Source of the DNA: CAZXFH01 sp964640055
GTDB lineage: Bacteria > Fidelibacterota > UBA2242 > JAFGTP01
Length of the DNA stretch: 32,029 nt
Direction: 5' to 3'
NCBI GenBank assembly: GCA_964640055.1
Contig: CAZXFH010000038.1
Location: 1-32,029, forward strand
Shown: positions 14,325 through 22,998 of the stretch, one piece after another
Position numbering within the stretch: position 1 is the stretch's first letter
How the letters are laid out: each line of letters begins with the position of its first letter
The notes under the pieces: model-generated
What the model was told of the DNA's origin: nothing
The model's database searches: none
The model's input: the letters and a program-made list of their open reading frames with translations, nothing else
Program-made: the position numbers and the translations under genes

Positions 14325-17276
14325 TTATAATTGATATGAGATACCTAAGCTTAGGGACATTCCGGGTTGATAGATTTTGGTTGATTTGAATTCATCGGTT
14401 ATCGGATCTTTTTGCCCGATTTCAACCTGAGAATTTAACAGGTTCTTAACTTTCGCACTCAACTTCACCTTATCGAATTTTTTACTGGCAGTGAAATTAA
14501 GGGAGTGATAGGGCATCTCGTATTTATTAGGAATAGTGGCGATTCCCAATGAAATAAGCCGCCGGCTAAATGTATTGTAAGAGAGAGTGGCATTTAACCC
14601 CTTGAGACTATTATAATTAAACCCCAGATTAAAGATGAAATCCGACTGTCCTTGTAAGGGACGGCGCATGGAGGTGGCTTGATTTTCTACGGCATAGCCT
14701 GTAAAAATGGTGATCATAGAATCCAGGGTAACCTCTGATTGGGTCCAGGTGAAATTCATCATAACGGAAGAGGAACCATATTTTTTGGGAATAAAATCAA
14801 AGCGATAGCGTGAATCGAATTCCACACCCCAGCTGTAAGCTCGGGGAGCGTTTTGAAAGGTCTTATATACTTTTCCGGAGGCCTCGATTAACGCAGCCTC
14901 AATGGGATTTTTAAATTTCTTACTGAAAAGACTTAAAGCCAGTAATTCTCCGGCGTGCGGAAACCATTCCAGTCGCAAATCATAATTTTTTATTTTGGTG
15001 GTTTTAAGCCAGGGATAACCAACCAAAATCTCACCGCCGTAAAAGGCCTGAAATTCATAAGGTGCAATTTCACGGAATTCCGCCCGGGCTAGGGTCCGGG
15101 AATGAGACAAACGGATATTAAAATCATTTTTAAGTTTAATCAGAAAATTATAAGAGGGTAGATAGACCCGTTCATTGATACGGGATATCACGGTATCACT
15201 GGTGATCGGACTAATAAAAGATTTGCCCGATACCGGTTGATAGGGATCGAGCGCCAATTGATAATCTTCACACCGCATACCACCAATAAAATGGACATTC
15301 TGTAAGGATTTTAAGAATCCGAAACTCAGAGGTGTATCCAACATAAAATAGGATGAGGTAATCTCTTCTCCGGATTCATAGGCACCGCTGGGCTGGGTAT
15401 CTTCCACCACAATTAGACCGGCCTCCACAGATCCATCTGTATTGATCTGAAAATAATTGATATCGGTTAGTGTAGCCCCGAATTGATCTTTATTTTCTAC
15501 TACAGTAATATCAGCAGGAATGACTGATCCTCCGAAACGGGTAGCATATTTGTGATAAAAAGATCGGCTTGAGAAATCGCGGGTTTTATTTTGTAAGCGG
15601 GCCCCAAGCTTGAATTTATAACCGGCTCCAAAGCGATCTTGCAGCTTGGTGGTATAACTGATATCCGCATTCTGGTTTTGGTCAAACCCCTGAGCAAAAA
15701 TGCGGGTTCCGGCACTCCAGGAATAGGTATCCATTTGATAATAGGTTTGCTGTTCGCCGCCGACCTCACGGGACTTTACCCGATAGTTATACCCTTTAAA
15801 ATCAGGCTGGTCCAGATGAGATTTGCCATAGTTGAAATTCCATTCCAGGCGGTGGTTGGTACCCAGGTGAAACTGATGCTCGCCACCCAGTGTCAGGTTG
15901 CTAATCTGTTTTTCAACATAGTACTGTTTAATAAAAATGCCATCGTCGAATTGGAAGGCATGACCGCGACCGTAATTCACATAGTTCTGAGAACGGTGGG
16001 TATAGACGTAATGCAGCTTTAATTTATGACGGTTAAATAATTTCATGCCCGCACTGGCAGTGGCAGTCATGTTGGTGCTATATTCTGATTTCTTACTGCG
16101 CATATCTATCACCGTGTCCAGGCCGGAAGAGTTCATACTGTATTCTTTGATGGCTGTATTTTTATAGCTATAGTCATTAGAAAAGGTTGTGTTGGTAAAA
16201 AAGCCCCATTCAAAATATTCAGAGGTGATATAACGGTTTCCGTAACTGACACCGGCTGAAACGGGTCGGCCTACTTTCTGCGACTGCAGCGTGTAATCGG
16301 TTTGAAAGGCCCGACCTATATCCCCCAAAAGATCCTTTCTCTGCAGCGGGTCAGTGCTCAGAGCGCTATTCCACTCAGATAGCTTCTTATCAGCTGGGAT
16401 AATGGCCGGCAGACCACGTGAGCCGTCATCATAACCCAAAAAATCATATTGGCCGCCAGGGCCGGAGAGAAAGGTTTGGTTTTTAGTGGGATAGGTTTTT
16501 TCACTAACAGAAAAATTTAATTTTAGCAACCGGTTATCGGGATAAGCTTTCGTGCGGATATTGACATTACCCCCCCCAAAGGTACCCGGCATATCCGGTG
16601 TATATGTTTTTTTTGCGGTTATATTTTCCAAAATAGCGGCTGGAAATAAGTCCAACGGGACCGTCCGTTTTTCCGGTTCTGGACTGGGTACAGGGGCACC
16701 ATTCATTTCAGTGTGGGTATAGCGATCACCTAAGCCGCGTACATAGACATATTTACCGTCCATAACGGTTAAACCACTGATTCTTTTGGCAGCTTCCGCC
16801 GCATCGGAATCACCGTTTTTCGAAATCTGGGAAGCGCTGATTCCATCCTGAATATTATTGGAATTCTTTTGTTCTGTAATCAAATAGGCTTCACTGGAAC
16901 GCTTGGCTTCTACTTCGATAACAATATTTTCCATTTGCAAACTGGTCCGTTCCAGAGAGAGATCCAGTCGCAGCACTTCATGAGGCTGAACCGTTACATT
17001 ATTAATCCGATTTTTAGCATAACCGATATAGCTGATTAATATGGTATACTCTCCCGGAGGAATATTATATATGGTATAAAACCCGTCCAGGTCCGTGGAA
17101 GCTCCCAAGCCGGTTCCTTCTAGAATAATATTTGCCCCCAGGAGGGGGGCGCTGTTTTTTCCATCAATGACCTGACCAGTTATTTTGCCCGACTCGGCCG
17201 CTGTGGTAACTGCTAAAAGCAGTAGCCATATGAGTGTTATTTTCAGAGGTGATATGCCTTTGATTTTGCCGATCAT
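14325..17276 (-). CDS. TonB-dependent outer-membrane receptor, phosphate-starvation associated
   Basis: This 983-residue protein has a signal peptide (about 1-27), then a carboxypeptidase-regulatory-like beta domain (about 29-115: GKITGQVIDGKNSAPLLGANIILEGTGLGASTDLDG, split here only as a description of the motif region). The plug follows (about 130-260), with ISGLTVMDGKYVYVRGLGDRY and MPGTFGGGNVNIRTK, and the remainder is a long beta-barrel with alternating aromatic strands. It would take up a ligand across the outer membrane using TonB energy. The barrel sequence does not reveal the ligand. Its promoter region carries four hexamers at 10-11 bp steps (17352-17389), and it sits between the beta-helix surface protein and phoB, so a phosphorus-containing ligand is likely. 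No tonB/exbBD genes are in the window. AGGGAG precedes the ATG. Confidence 0.9.
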   Translation of the reverse strand: MIGKIKGISPLKITLIWLLLLAVTTAAESGKITGQVIDGKNSAPLLGANIILEGTGLGASTDLDGFYTIYNIPPGEYTILISYIGYAKNRINNVTVQPHEVLRLDLSLERTSLQMENIVIEVEAKRSSEAYLITEQKNSNNIQDGISASQISKNGDSDAAEAAKRISGLTVMDGKYVYVRGLGDRYTHTEMNGAPVPSPEPEKRTVPLDLFPAAILENITAKKTYTPDMPGTFGGGNVNIRTKAYPDNRLLKLNFSVSEKTYPTKNQTFLSGPGGQYDFLGYDDGSRGLPAIIPADKKLSEWNSALSTDPLQRKDLLGDIGRAFQTDYTLQSQKVGRPVSAGVSYGNRYITSEYFEWGFFTNTTFSNDYSYKNTAIKEYSMNSSGLDTVIDMRSKKSEYSTNMTATASAGMKLFNRHKLKLHYVYTHRSQNYVNYGRGHAFQFDDGIFIKQYYVEKQISNLTLGGEHQFHLGTNHRLEWNFNYGKSHLDQPDFKGYNYRVKSREVGGEQQTYYQMDTYSWSAGTRIFAQGFDQNQNADISYTTKLQDRFGAGYKFKLGARLQNKTRDFSSRSFYHKYATRFGGSVIPADITVVENKDQFGATLTDINYFQINTDGSVEAGLIVVEDTQPSGAYESGEEITSSYFMLDTPLSFGFLKSLQNVHFIGGMRCEDYQLALDPYQPVSGKSFISPITSDTVISRINERVYLPSYNFLIKLKNDFNIRLSHSRTLARAEFREIAPYEFQAFYGGEILVGYPWLKTTKIKNYDLRLEWFPHAGELLALSLFSKKFKNPIEAALIEASGKVYKTFQNAPRAYSWGVEFDSRYRFDFIPKKYGSSSVMMNFTWTQSEVTLDSMITIFTGYAVENQATSMRRPLQGQSDFIFNLGFNYNSLKGLNATLSYNTFSRRLISLGIATIPNKYEMPYHSLNFTASKKFDKVKLSAKVKNLLNSQVEIGQKDPITDEFKSTKIYQPGMSLSLGISYQL

Positions 17277-17351
17277 AGTTGTGCACTCCCTTAAGGTTTC
17301 TTTTAATTATAGTTCAACTCTTCTAAAAGCCACTCAAGCATACTCTTTGCA

Positions 17352-17389
17352 TGTAAACAGCATGTAAACAGGCCATTAAATCATGTTAA
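17352..17389 (-). promoter_or_regulatory. Candidate Pho-box array before the TonB receptor gene
   Basis: On the minus strand the sequence reads TTAACA-N4-TTAATG-N5-TTTACA-N5-TTTACA (plus-strand blocks at 17384, 17374, 17363, 17352). The last two units are identical 11-bp direct repeats (TGTTTACATGC). The array lies about 75-115 bp upstream of the receptor start and in its orientation. A perfect TATAAT lies further downstream at 17306-17311 on the same strand. Confidence 0.7.
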
Positions 17390-17438
17390 AATCTGGTGTT
17401 AGCGCAGTACTATTTATAAATAGATTTTTCCCGAATTC

Positions 17439-17477
17439 TTCATAAAATATTCACAATTTATTTACCATAAATTAGCT
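17439..17477 (+). promoter_or_regulatory. Candidate Pho-box array before the PhoB-type regulator gene
   Basis: Four hexamers TTCATA, TTCACA, TTTACC and TTAGCT begin at 17439, 17450, 17461 and 17472, exactly 11 bp apart. They are oriented toward the regulator gene and end about 60 bp before its ATG. This suggests autoregulation, as for phoB and phoP elsewhere. Confidence 0.65.
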
Positions 17478-17536
17478 TAATATAAATGGTATATCTTCCT
17501 AAACTCACCTTGTGAAATTAATTTTGGATATAGACC

Positions 17537-18214
17537 ATGGTAAAAAGAATATTAATTGTTGACGATGAAGAGGATTTACGGGAGATCCTGCGTTACAATC
17601 TGGCCAAGGACGGTTATGGAGTCCTGGAGGCTGAAGATGGTAACCAGGCGCTGCAGATACTGGAACAAGAAACTGTTGATCTGATCATTCTGGACATTAT
17701 GATGCCTGATAAGGATGGTTATGAGGTATGCCGTGAAATTCAGCGGCGACAGCTGGATATTCCTATTATTTTTCTGACGGCCAAGGATTCCGAATTTGAT
17801 GAAGTCCTAGGCCTGGAGTTGGGCGCCGATGATTATATTAAAAAACCCTTTAGTGTGAAAGCCTTGGTCAGCCGCATCCGGACAGTGCTCAGGCGTTTTC
17901 ATAAACCAGAGATTAAACGCCATGTCGTTCGTTATGAGGAGCTGGTTATTGATCTTGATGATTACACGGTTAAGCTGGGGGGCGAAGAGGTTTTTTTACC
18001 CCGCAAGGAATTCGATCTTTTGGCCTATCTGGCCACCCACCCGGGAAGGGTGTTTTCACGCAATTTTCTGTTAAACCAAGTATGGGGTGAGGAAACCTAT
18101 GTGATCGATCGCACGGTTGATGTTCATATCGGTCGGGTTCGTAAGAAATTAGGAGTTTATAAAAAATATCTAAAAACAATGGTAGGGGTCGGCTATAAAT
18201 TTCAACCGGAATAA
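17537..18214 (+). CDS. phoB: PhoB/PhoP-type OmpR-family response regulator
   Basis: This 225-residue protein has a receiver domain (3-118) and a winged-helix DNA-binding domain (about 128-225). The receiver shows the acidic pocket DDEED (9-13), the phospho-acceptor Asp53 in LDIMMPDKDGYE, Thr81 and Lys103 in KKPF. The output domain reads VRYEELVIDLDDYTVKLGGEEVFLPRKEFDLLAYL and ends RTVDVHIGRVRKKLG...VVGVGYKF-like, typical of PhoB. Its position between phosphate genes, and the 11-bp-spaced hexamers upstream of it and three other units, support a Pho regulator that also controls itself. No partner kinase phoR follows, which is unusual; the next gene is the porin. Ribosome binding (GGATAT) is weak. 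The phoB symbol rests on context, as OmpR-family paralogues look alike. Confidence 0.88.
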   Translation: MVKRILIVDDEEDLREILRYNLAKDGYGVLEAEDGNQALQILEQETVDLIILDIMMPDKDGYEVCREIQRRQLDIPIIFLTAKDSEFDEVLGLELGADDYIKKPFSVKALVSRIRTVLRRFHKPEIKRHVVRYEELVIDLDDYTVKLGGEEVFLPRKEFDLLAYLATHPGRVFSRNFLLNQVWGEETYVIDRTVDVHIGRVRKKLGVYKKYLKTMVGVGYKFQPE

Positions 18215-18235
18215 ATTTTGGATACTAATATGAAC

Positions 18236-18274
18236 TTAACCAATAATTAACATTCCATTTACCGCTGCTTAACA
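18236..18274 (+). promoter_or_regulatory. Candidate Pho-box array and promoter of the porin-pst-phoU operon
   Basis: Four hexamers TTAACC, TTAACA, TTTACC and TTAACA begin at 18236, 18247, 18258 and 18269, exactly 11 bp apart, on the coding strand. This is the clearest of the four arrays and matches the Bacillus PhoP pattern TT(A/T/C)ACA-N5. A -10-like TATAAG at 18290-18295 lies 15 bp after the last unit, so the array would overlap the -35 region. Confidence 0.75.
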
Positions 18275-18315
18275 AAAATCGGTTAAACTTATAAGCTATT
18301 TGAATGGGGGTGCAC

Positions 18316-19362
18316 ATGTTTGCCAAAGGAAGGTCAATTAAAACAGCTATATGGATGGGGCTGTTATTCAGTTTGACTTTGATCAAACCGCTTCGAGGCG
18401 GTGAATTTGAGTCGTCCTGGGAAATTTCCGGCAATGCCATCATGGATTTTTATTATATGTACCGTACGGCTGAAGATGTATACCAGGATTTTAAAACCAA
18501 AGATATGCAGCACGCCTATTTTGAAGGGCGCAGTGGATTTCAATTTCGCCGGATCTATTTAACTTTCGAAAAAGAATTGAAGGAAAAATTTAGTACACGC
18601 TTGAGGATGCAAATGTCGAATTCTACCTACACTTCCTCTAAAATGTCCGCTACTGTTAAAGATGCCTATTTGAAATGGGCTTATATTGATAATCACTGTC
18701 TATATCTGGGGATCAGTGGAAGTGCCGCTTTTAAAAACCTGGAAAAATTCTGGGGGTACCGCTTAATGGAAAAAACCGCCGATGATTTTTTTGGCATCCG
18801 CAGCTCACGTGAGTTTGGGGTGGCTTTAAAAGGGAGCTTAGGCAACTTGTCCTACCATTTGCAGATCGGAAATGGAGAGGGGAATAAATCAGAAAAAATC
18901 GGTGAAAAAGATAAGTTGCTCTCTCTGGCACTGAACTATCACTTAGGTGAACACTGTGTTCTGGATATCTATGGGGATAAAAGAGTGGGTCAAGATACTG
19001 ATTATGGTAGTACGGCTCATATCTTTGCGGGCTATCAATCTTACCGTTTCAGGCTTGGTGGAAATTTCACCTATCAAGACGATTTGAATAAGGATATTGG
19101 ACACCGCCAGATAATCAGATTATGGTCTATCCCTTTGATTATCAATTTCCGCCAGAATTTTAGTGCCATTGCCCGCTTTGATTATGTACATACTCTGAAT
19201 CCAACGGATTACAAACAGTATTTTGTGCTTATTGGATTTGATTTCAGGCTTGTACCGGATATTCATTTTATGCCCAATCTTGAATATATGTATTATGATA
19301 TCTATCATAATAAGGGTGATGCGGATATCATTCCGCGCTTTACCTGTTCATATGAATTTTAA
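18316..19362 (+). CDS. OprP/OprO-like phosphate-induced outer-membrane porin
   Basis: The product has 348 residues from the ATG at 18316, which follows GGGGGTG; an ATG at 18304 would put that site inside the gene. A signal peptide (about 1-30) is followed by a beta-barrel with alternating aromatic and polar strands. The early motif FQFRRIYLTFEKELKEKFSTRLRMQMS matches phosphate-selective porin O/P family strands, where the barrel begins with an R-R-x-x-L-x-F element. It ends CSYEF with a C-terminal Phe, as outer-membrane barrels do. It would let phosphate enter the periplasm passively. The gene starts an operon with pstS only 16 bp downstream and is preceded by the best Pho-box array. Selectivity for phosphate is inferred from context; similarity to known porins is moderate. 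Confidence 0.78.
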   Translation: MFAKGRSIKTAIWMGLLFSLTLIKPLRGGEFESSWEISGNAIMDFYYMYRTAEDVYQDFKTKDMQHAYFEGRSGFQFRRIYLTFEKELKEKFSTRLRMQMSNSTYTSSKMSATVKDAYLKWAYIDNHCLYLGISGSAAFKNLEKFWGYRLMEKTADDFFGIRSSREFGVALKGSLGNLSYHLQIGNGEGNKSEKIGEKDKLLSLALNYHLGEHCVLDIYGDKRVGQDTDYGSTAHIFAGYQSYRFRLGGNFTYQDDLNKDIGHRQIIRLWSIPLIINFRQNFSAIARFDYVHTLNPTDYKQYFVLIGFDFRLVPDIHFMPNLEYMYYDIYHNKGDADIIPRFTCSYEF

Positions 19363-19378
19363 CTGTAGGAGGGAAATC

Positions 19379-20458
19379 ATGCGAAAATTAAAAAGTATCT
19401 TAATGATCCTGTTGACCGTGATCCTGGTTGTGTATATAACCCAGTGCGGCGGAGACAAGGGCAAAAAGACTAAACGGGAATCCAAAATTGAGCTCAGCGC
19501 AGCAGGTGCCACTTTTCCCTATCCGTTGTACTCCAAAATGTTCAAAATCTATTATGATAAAACCGGTGTGAAAGTCAATTACCAGGCCATTGGTTCAGGG
19601 GGTGGAATTCGGCAACTGAAAAACCAGACTGTGGATTTTGGGGGTACCGATGCTTATATGAGCAATGAGGAACTAGGACAGATAGAAGGCGATATTTTAC
19701 ATTTGCCCACCTGTATCGGAGCAGTAGCGGTCAGCTATAATCTACCAGACAATCCACGGATCCGGTTAACACCGGAACTGTTGGCCGGTATTTTTCTGGG
19801 GAAAATCACCCGGTGGGATGATGTCAAAATTTTAGCAGTTAATAAGCATCTTGATCTGCCCGACAAGGATATCACTGTAATTCATCGCTCCGATGGCAGC
19901 GGCACCACTTTTGTTTTCAGCGATTATCTGGCTAAGGTCAGTACTGAATGGAAGACCAAAGTGGGGGCTGGCAAATCACTGCGGTGGCCCGTCGGACTCG
20001 GCGGAAAGGGAAATCCTGGTGTGGCCGGATTGATCAAGCAGGTGCCGGGCAGTATCGGTTATGTGGAACTGATCTATGCTGAGCAAAATGATCTACCGGT
20101 GATCGAGCTGCAGAACCGGAGTGGTAATTATATCAGCCCTGATCTGGAATCAACCACGCTGGCCGGTCAGGTCATCATACCCAGTGATACCCGGGTTTAT
20201 ATCACTGATACCGATGCCGATCAGGGGTATCCGGTCAGTAGCTTGACCTGGCTCATTTTCTATAAAAAACAGAATTACGGTAACCACACCTTGGAGGAAG
20301 CCCAAGCCATGGCCAATCTATTCTGGTGGATGATCCATGCCGGACAGGAATATCCTGAGAAACTGGGCTATGCCTCCCTGCCGCAAGCTGCTGTCAAAAA
20401 AGCAGAAGCAATAATTCATAAAATGACTTATGATGGAAAACCGCTCCTCAAAAAATAA
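19379..20458 (+). CDS. pstS: Phosphate ABC transporter substrate-binding protein PstS
   Basis: PstS captures phosphate in the periplasm and delivers it to PstCA. The 359-residue protein starts at the ATG at 19379, which follows AGGAGGG; the frame is open further upstream inside the porin gene. It has a signal sequence ending at Cys22 (YITQCGG), a likely lipid-anchored form, although Gln before Cys is not the classic lipobox. Phosphate-binding motifs are intact: AAGATFPYPLY, IGSGGGIRQL, DFGGTDAYMS and HRSDGSGTTFVFSDYL, with the C-terminal KGNPGVAGLIKQVPGSIGYVE. These are the serine, aspartate and arginine contacts known for PstS. It follows the porin by 16 bp and overlaps the proposed pstC start by 29 bp. 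No promoter of its own is evident, so it relies on the porin promoter. Confidence 0.95.
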   Translation: MRKLKSILMILLTVILVVYITQCGGDKGKKTKRESKIELSAAGATFPYPLYSKMFKIYYDKTGVKVNYQAIGSGGGIRQLKNQTVDFGGTDAYMSNEELGQIEGDILHLPTCIGAVAVSYNLPDNPRIRLTPELLAGIFLGKITRWDDVKILAVNKHLDLPDKDITVIHRSDGSGTTFVFSDYLAKVSTEWKTKVGAGKSLRWPVGLGGKGNPGVAGLIKQVPGSIGYVELIYAEQNDLPVIELQNRSGNYISPDLESTTLAGQVIIPSDTRVYITDTDADQGYPVSSLTWLIFYKKQNYGNHTLEEAQAMANLFWWMIHAGQEYPEKLGYASLPQAAVKKAEAIIHKMTYDGKPLLKK

Positions 20459-21398
20459 AAACCAACCACAGATCAGGGAGGTCCACAGAGGTACGCTCCG
20501 GTCATTGATAAACTGGAAGATCAAGGAAATGATCTTTAATAAACTCATCCTGTTTACCGGGATCGGTGTCATTCTCACCACAGTAGGCATTTTTATTAGC
20601 CTGGTGATTGATTCACAACCGGCGTTAGAGAAATTCGGGTTTGATTTTTTATTCAATAAAACCTGGGATCCGGTGTTTGACCGGTTCGGGGCTCTGCCGT
20701 TTTTAATCGGTACGTTGTTGACTTCATTTATAGCGCTGTTTATTTCCATTCCCTTTTCCCTGTCAATTTCCATTTTGCTGGGAGAATATTTCAAGCGCGG
20801 TTGGATCTCCTCATTAATAAAGAGTATGACTGAATTGCTGGCCGGTATTCCTTCGGTTATTTTTGGATTTTGGGGGCTATTTTTCCTAGTACCGGTTGTG
20901 CGTGCTATTGAAATTAAATTAGGTGTTCCGGCTTATGGGATCGGTATCCTTTCTTCCGGACTCATTTTAGCTATTATGATCATTCCCTATTCCGCCTCCA
21001 TCGGGCGGGATGTCATCGAGCTGGTTCCCGCGGATCTGAAAGAGGCTGCTTATTCTCTGGGCGCAACCCGCTATGAAGTGATTAAAAAGATAGTTTTACC
21101 CTATGCGAAATCGGGTATTTTTGCCGGAATTGTCATGGCCCTGGGTCGGGCGTTAGGTGAAACGATGGCAGTAACCATGTTAATTGGCAATTCCAACAGA
21201 ATACCGGATTCCATTTTCGGGCCGGGTAACACCATGGCCAGCGTGATCGCCAATGAGTTCACCGAATCCACTACAGAACTCTATACCGCCTCCCTGATCG
21301 AGATTGGCTTAGTACTGTTTATTGTGACAACTATTATTAATATCCTGGGACGCTATATTATAAATAAAATGCAAGTTGAGAAAAGTAAACCCAGTTAA
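20430..21398 (+). CDS. pstC: Phosphate ABC transporter permease PstC
   Basis: This inner-membrane permease forms the channel with PstA. The given start (ATG at 20430) yields 322 residues and overlaps the end of pstS; family similarity begins near residue 30, and an ATG at 20529 or a TTG slightly before it are alternatives, none with an ideal ribosome binding site. Six helices are visible, with the long periplasmic loop FDFLFNKTWDPVFDRFGALPFLIGTL typical of PstC, the pore segment AGIPSVIFGFWGLFFLVP, and the EAA loop EAAYSLGATRYEVIKKIVLPYAKSG facing PstB. GRALGETMAVTMLIGN is another PstC hallmark. It is co-transcribed with pstS and pstA (9 bp gap). No disruption is seen. Confidence 0.93.
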   Translation: MMENRSSKNKNQPQIREVHRGTLRSLINWKIKEMIFNKLILFTGIGVILTTVGIFISLVIDSQPALEKFGFDFLFNKTWDPVFDRFGALPFLIGTLLTSFIALFISIPFSLSISILLGEYFKRGWISSLIKSMTELLAGIPSVIFGFWGLFFLVPVVRAIEIKLGVPAYGIGILSSGLILAIMIIPYSASIGRDVIELVPADLKEAAYSLGATRYEVIKKIVLPYAKSGIFAGIVMALGRALGETMAVTMLIGNSNRIPDSIFGPGNTMASVIANEFTESTTELYTASLIEIGLVLFIVTTIINILGRYIINKMQVEKSKPS

Positions 21399-21407
21399 AG
21401 AACTGTG

Positions 21408-22247
21408 ATGAATAATCGAGTTCGTCTGATCAAGAACAATATTTTCCGAATACTTATTTTCGGCGTGGCCGTTTGTGCCCTTATCCCACTTTTTTTAATC
21501 ATATTTTTTGTGTTAAGGCAAGGCATTGGGGTTCTTGACTGGGAATTTTTAACCACCAACCCTGAACCGATCGGCGAAGCCGGGGGGGGTATCCTGAGTG
21601 CCCTAGTGGGAACCTTTATTCTGGTTTTACTGGCCTGTGCAATCAGTATCCCCATTGGGATCGCTTCCGGATTGTATGTAGCTGAGAATAGTGAAAACCG
21701 GATCGCAGGACTGATCCGCCTCAGCGTGGAAATATTACAGGGGACACCTTCGATTGTAATCGGCATCATCGGCTATATTTGGTTGGTAAAACCCATGGGT
21801 CATTTTTCAGCTCTGTCAGGCGGTATTGCCCTGGCAATCATGATGTTACCTATGATTATCAAGACTACCGAGGAAACGCTCAAACTGATCCCCCCTACGC
21901 TTAAGGAGGCTTCTCTGGCCCTGGGTACACCTTACTATAAAACTTTGCTCAAGGTCATTTTACCGGCCGGAATGAGCGGTATCTTAACCGGGATCCTGGT
22001 GGGTATGGCCCGTATTGCCGGCGAAACGGCCCCCTTGCTCTTTACTGCCTTTGGCAATACCTTTTTCAGCGCTAATATTTTCAAACCCATTAATTCCCTG
22101 CCTTTGCTGATCTTCAATTACGCCACCAGCCCTTATGCCGAGTGGCATGCCATTGCCTGGGGAGCATCCAGTGTATTAATTATTTTTGTGCTTATTTTAA
22201 ACATAACGTCTAGATTGTTGGTGAAAAAATGGAAGATAGTATACTAA
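21408..22247 (+). CDS. pstA: Phosphate ABC transporter permease PstA
   Basis: This is the second inner-membrane permease subunit, 279 residues from the ATG at 21408 (a GTG directly before it is in frame). The region around 45-60 has the WEFLTTNPEPIGEAGGGILSALVGT motif region that is typical of PstA, followed by the ABC permease core: SVEILQGTPSIVIGIIGY, the EAA loop KEASLALGTPYYKTLLKVILPAGMSG, and ARIAGETAPLLFTAFGN. Six membrane helices are evident. It lies 9 bp after pstC and overlaps pstB by 19 bp, which indicates translational coupling and fixed subunit ratios. Along with PstC it forms the phosphate pathway opened by PstB ATP hydrolysis. Confidence 0.94.
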   Translation: MNNRVRLIKNNIFRILIFGVAVCALIPLFLIIFFVLRQGIGVLDWEFLTTNPEPIGEAGGGILSALVGTFILVLLACAISIPIGIASGLYVAENSENRIAGLIRLSVEILQGTPSIVIGIIGYIWLVKPMGHFSALSGGIALAIMMLPMIIKTTEETLKLIPPTLKEASLALGTPYYKTLLKVILPAGMSGILTGILVGMARIAGETAPLLFTAFGNTFFSANIFKPINSLPLLIFNYATSPYAEWHAIAWGASSVLIIFVLILNITSRLLVKKWKIVY

Positions 22248-22987
22248 AAACAGTGAATCTAAGCGCCTATTACGATACTACTGAAATTATAAAGCAGGTG
22301 AACATGGCGGTTCCCAAACATAGTATCACCGCAATTATGGGTCCTTCTGGTTGCGGTAAAACCACTCTGTTGCGTTGCTTGAATCGCATGCATGAATTGA
22401 CACCGGGAGCCAGTTCAAAGGGGGAAATAGTACTGAATGACAAAGATTTAAATAAAATGGAGCCCATTGAAGTACGCCGGCAAATTGGCATGGTCTTCCA
22501 GAGCCCCAATCCCTTTCCAACGATGACCATATATGATAATGTGATTGCCGGTTATAAATTGAATGGTATTCGTCTGAAGAAAGATGAATTCAATCATATT
22601 GTTGAGGATTCACTGGTAAAGGCCGGCCTATGGGAAGAGGTCAAAAGTGATTTACATCGCAAGGGCGCTTTTTTATCAGGCGGACAAAAACAGCGACTCT
22701 GTATTGCCCGGGCCCTGGCTGTGAAGCCTGATATTATTCTCATGGATGAACCCACTTCGGCCCTGGATCCGATTGCCACTAAGCGTATTGAGGAGTTGAT
22801 CGTGGAACTTAAAGAGACAGTAACAGTTATTTTAGTGACTCATAATATCTCGCAAGCCGGACGGGTGTCTGGTTTTACAGTCTTTTTATATCTGGGTAAA
22901 TTAATTGAGTTCGGTGCTACGGACAGGATGTTCACGGCACCCAAGAATGAAGTAACCGAAAAATTTCTCACCGGCGAAATTGGTTAA
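22229..22987 (+). CDS. pstB: Phosphate ABC transporter ATP-binding protein PstB
   Basis: PstB powers phosphate import by ATP hydrolysis at the cytoplasmic face. The 252-residue protein shows Walker A GPSGCGKTT (37-45), the Q-loop region MVFQSPNPFPTMTIYDNV, the ABC signature LSGGQKQR, Walker B IILMDEPTSALDP and the switch histidine in VTHNISQAGRVSG. The sequence FPTMTIYDNVIAGYKLNG is specific to PstB among ABC ATPases. The signature has Lys where most PstB proteins have Gln (GGQQQR); this is a mild change unlikely to matter. Its start lies within the end of pstA, and phoU follows after 11 bp. Regulation should follow the porin-pst promoter. Confidence 0.96.
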   Translation: MEDSILKTVNLSAYYDTTEIIKQVNMAVPKHSITAIMGPSGCGKTTLLRCLNRMHELTPGASSKGEIVLNDKDLNKMEPIEVRRQIGMVFQSPNPFPTMTIYDNVIAGYKLNGIRLKKDEFNHIVEDSLVKAGLWEEVKSDLHRKGAFLSGGQKQRLCIARALAVKPDIILMDEPTSALDPIATKRIEELIVELKETVTVILVTHNISQAGRVSGFTVFLYLGKLIEFGATDRMFTAPKNEVTEKFLTGEIG

Positions 22988-22998
22988 GGGGTGTACCA

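Noticed and set aside
15639..16022. 127-codon plus-strand frame inside the TonB receptor gene
   Set aside because: Antisense shadow of the receptor barrel; no motif and no start signal.
17350..17371. Tandem GCATGTAAACA repeat considered as a CRISPR or phage repeat
   Set aside because: Units are only 11 bp without spacers, and the period and orientation match the other Pho-box arrays in the island.
19223..19378. Upstream extension of pstS
   Set aside because: It overlaps the 3' end of the porin gene, and an AGGAGGG site with a signal peptide starts at 19379.
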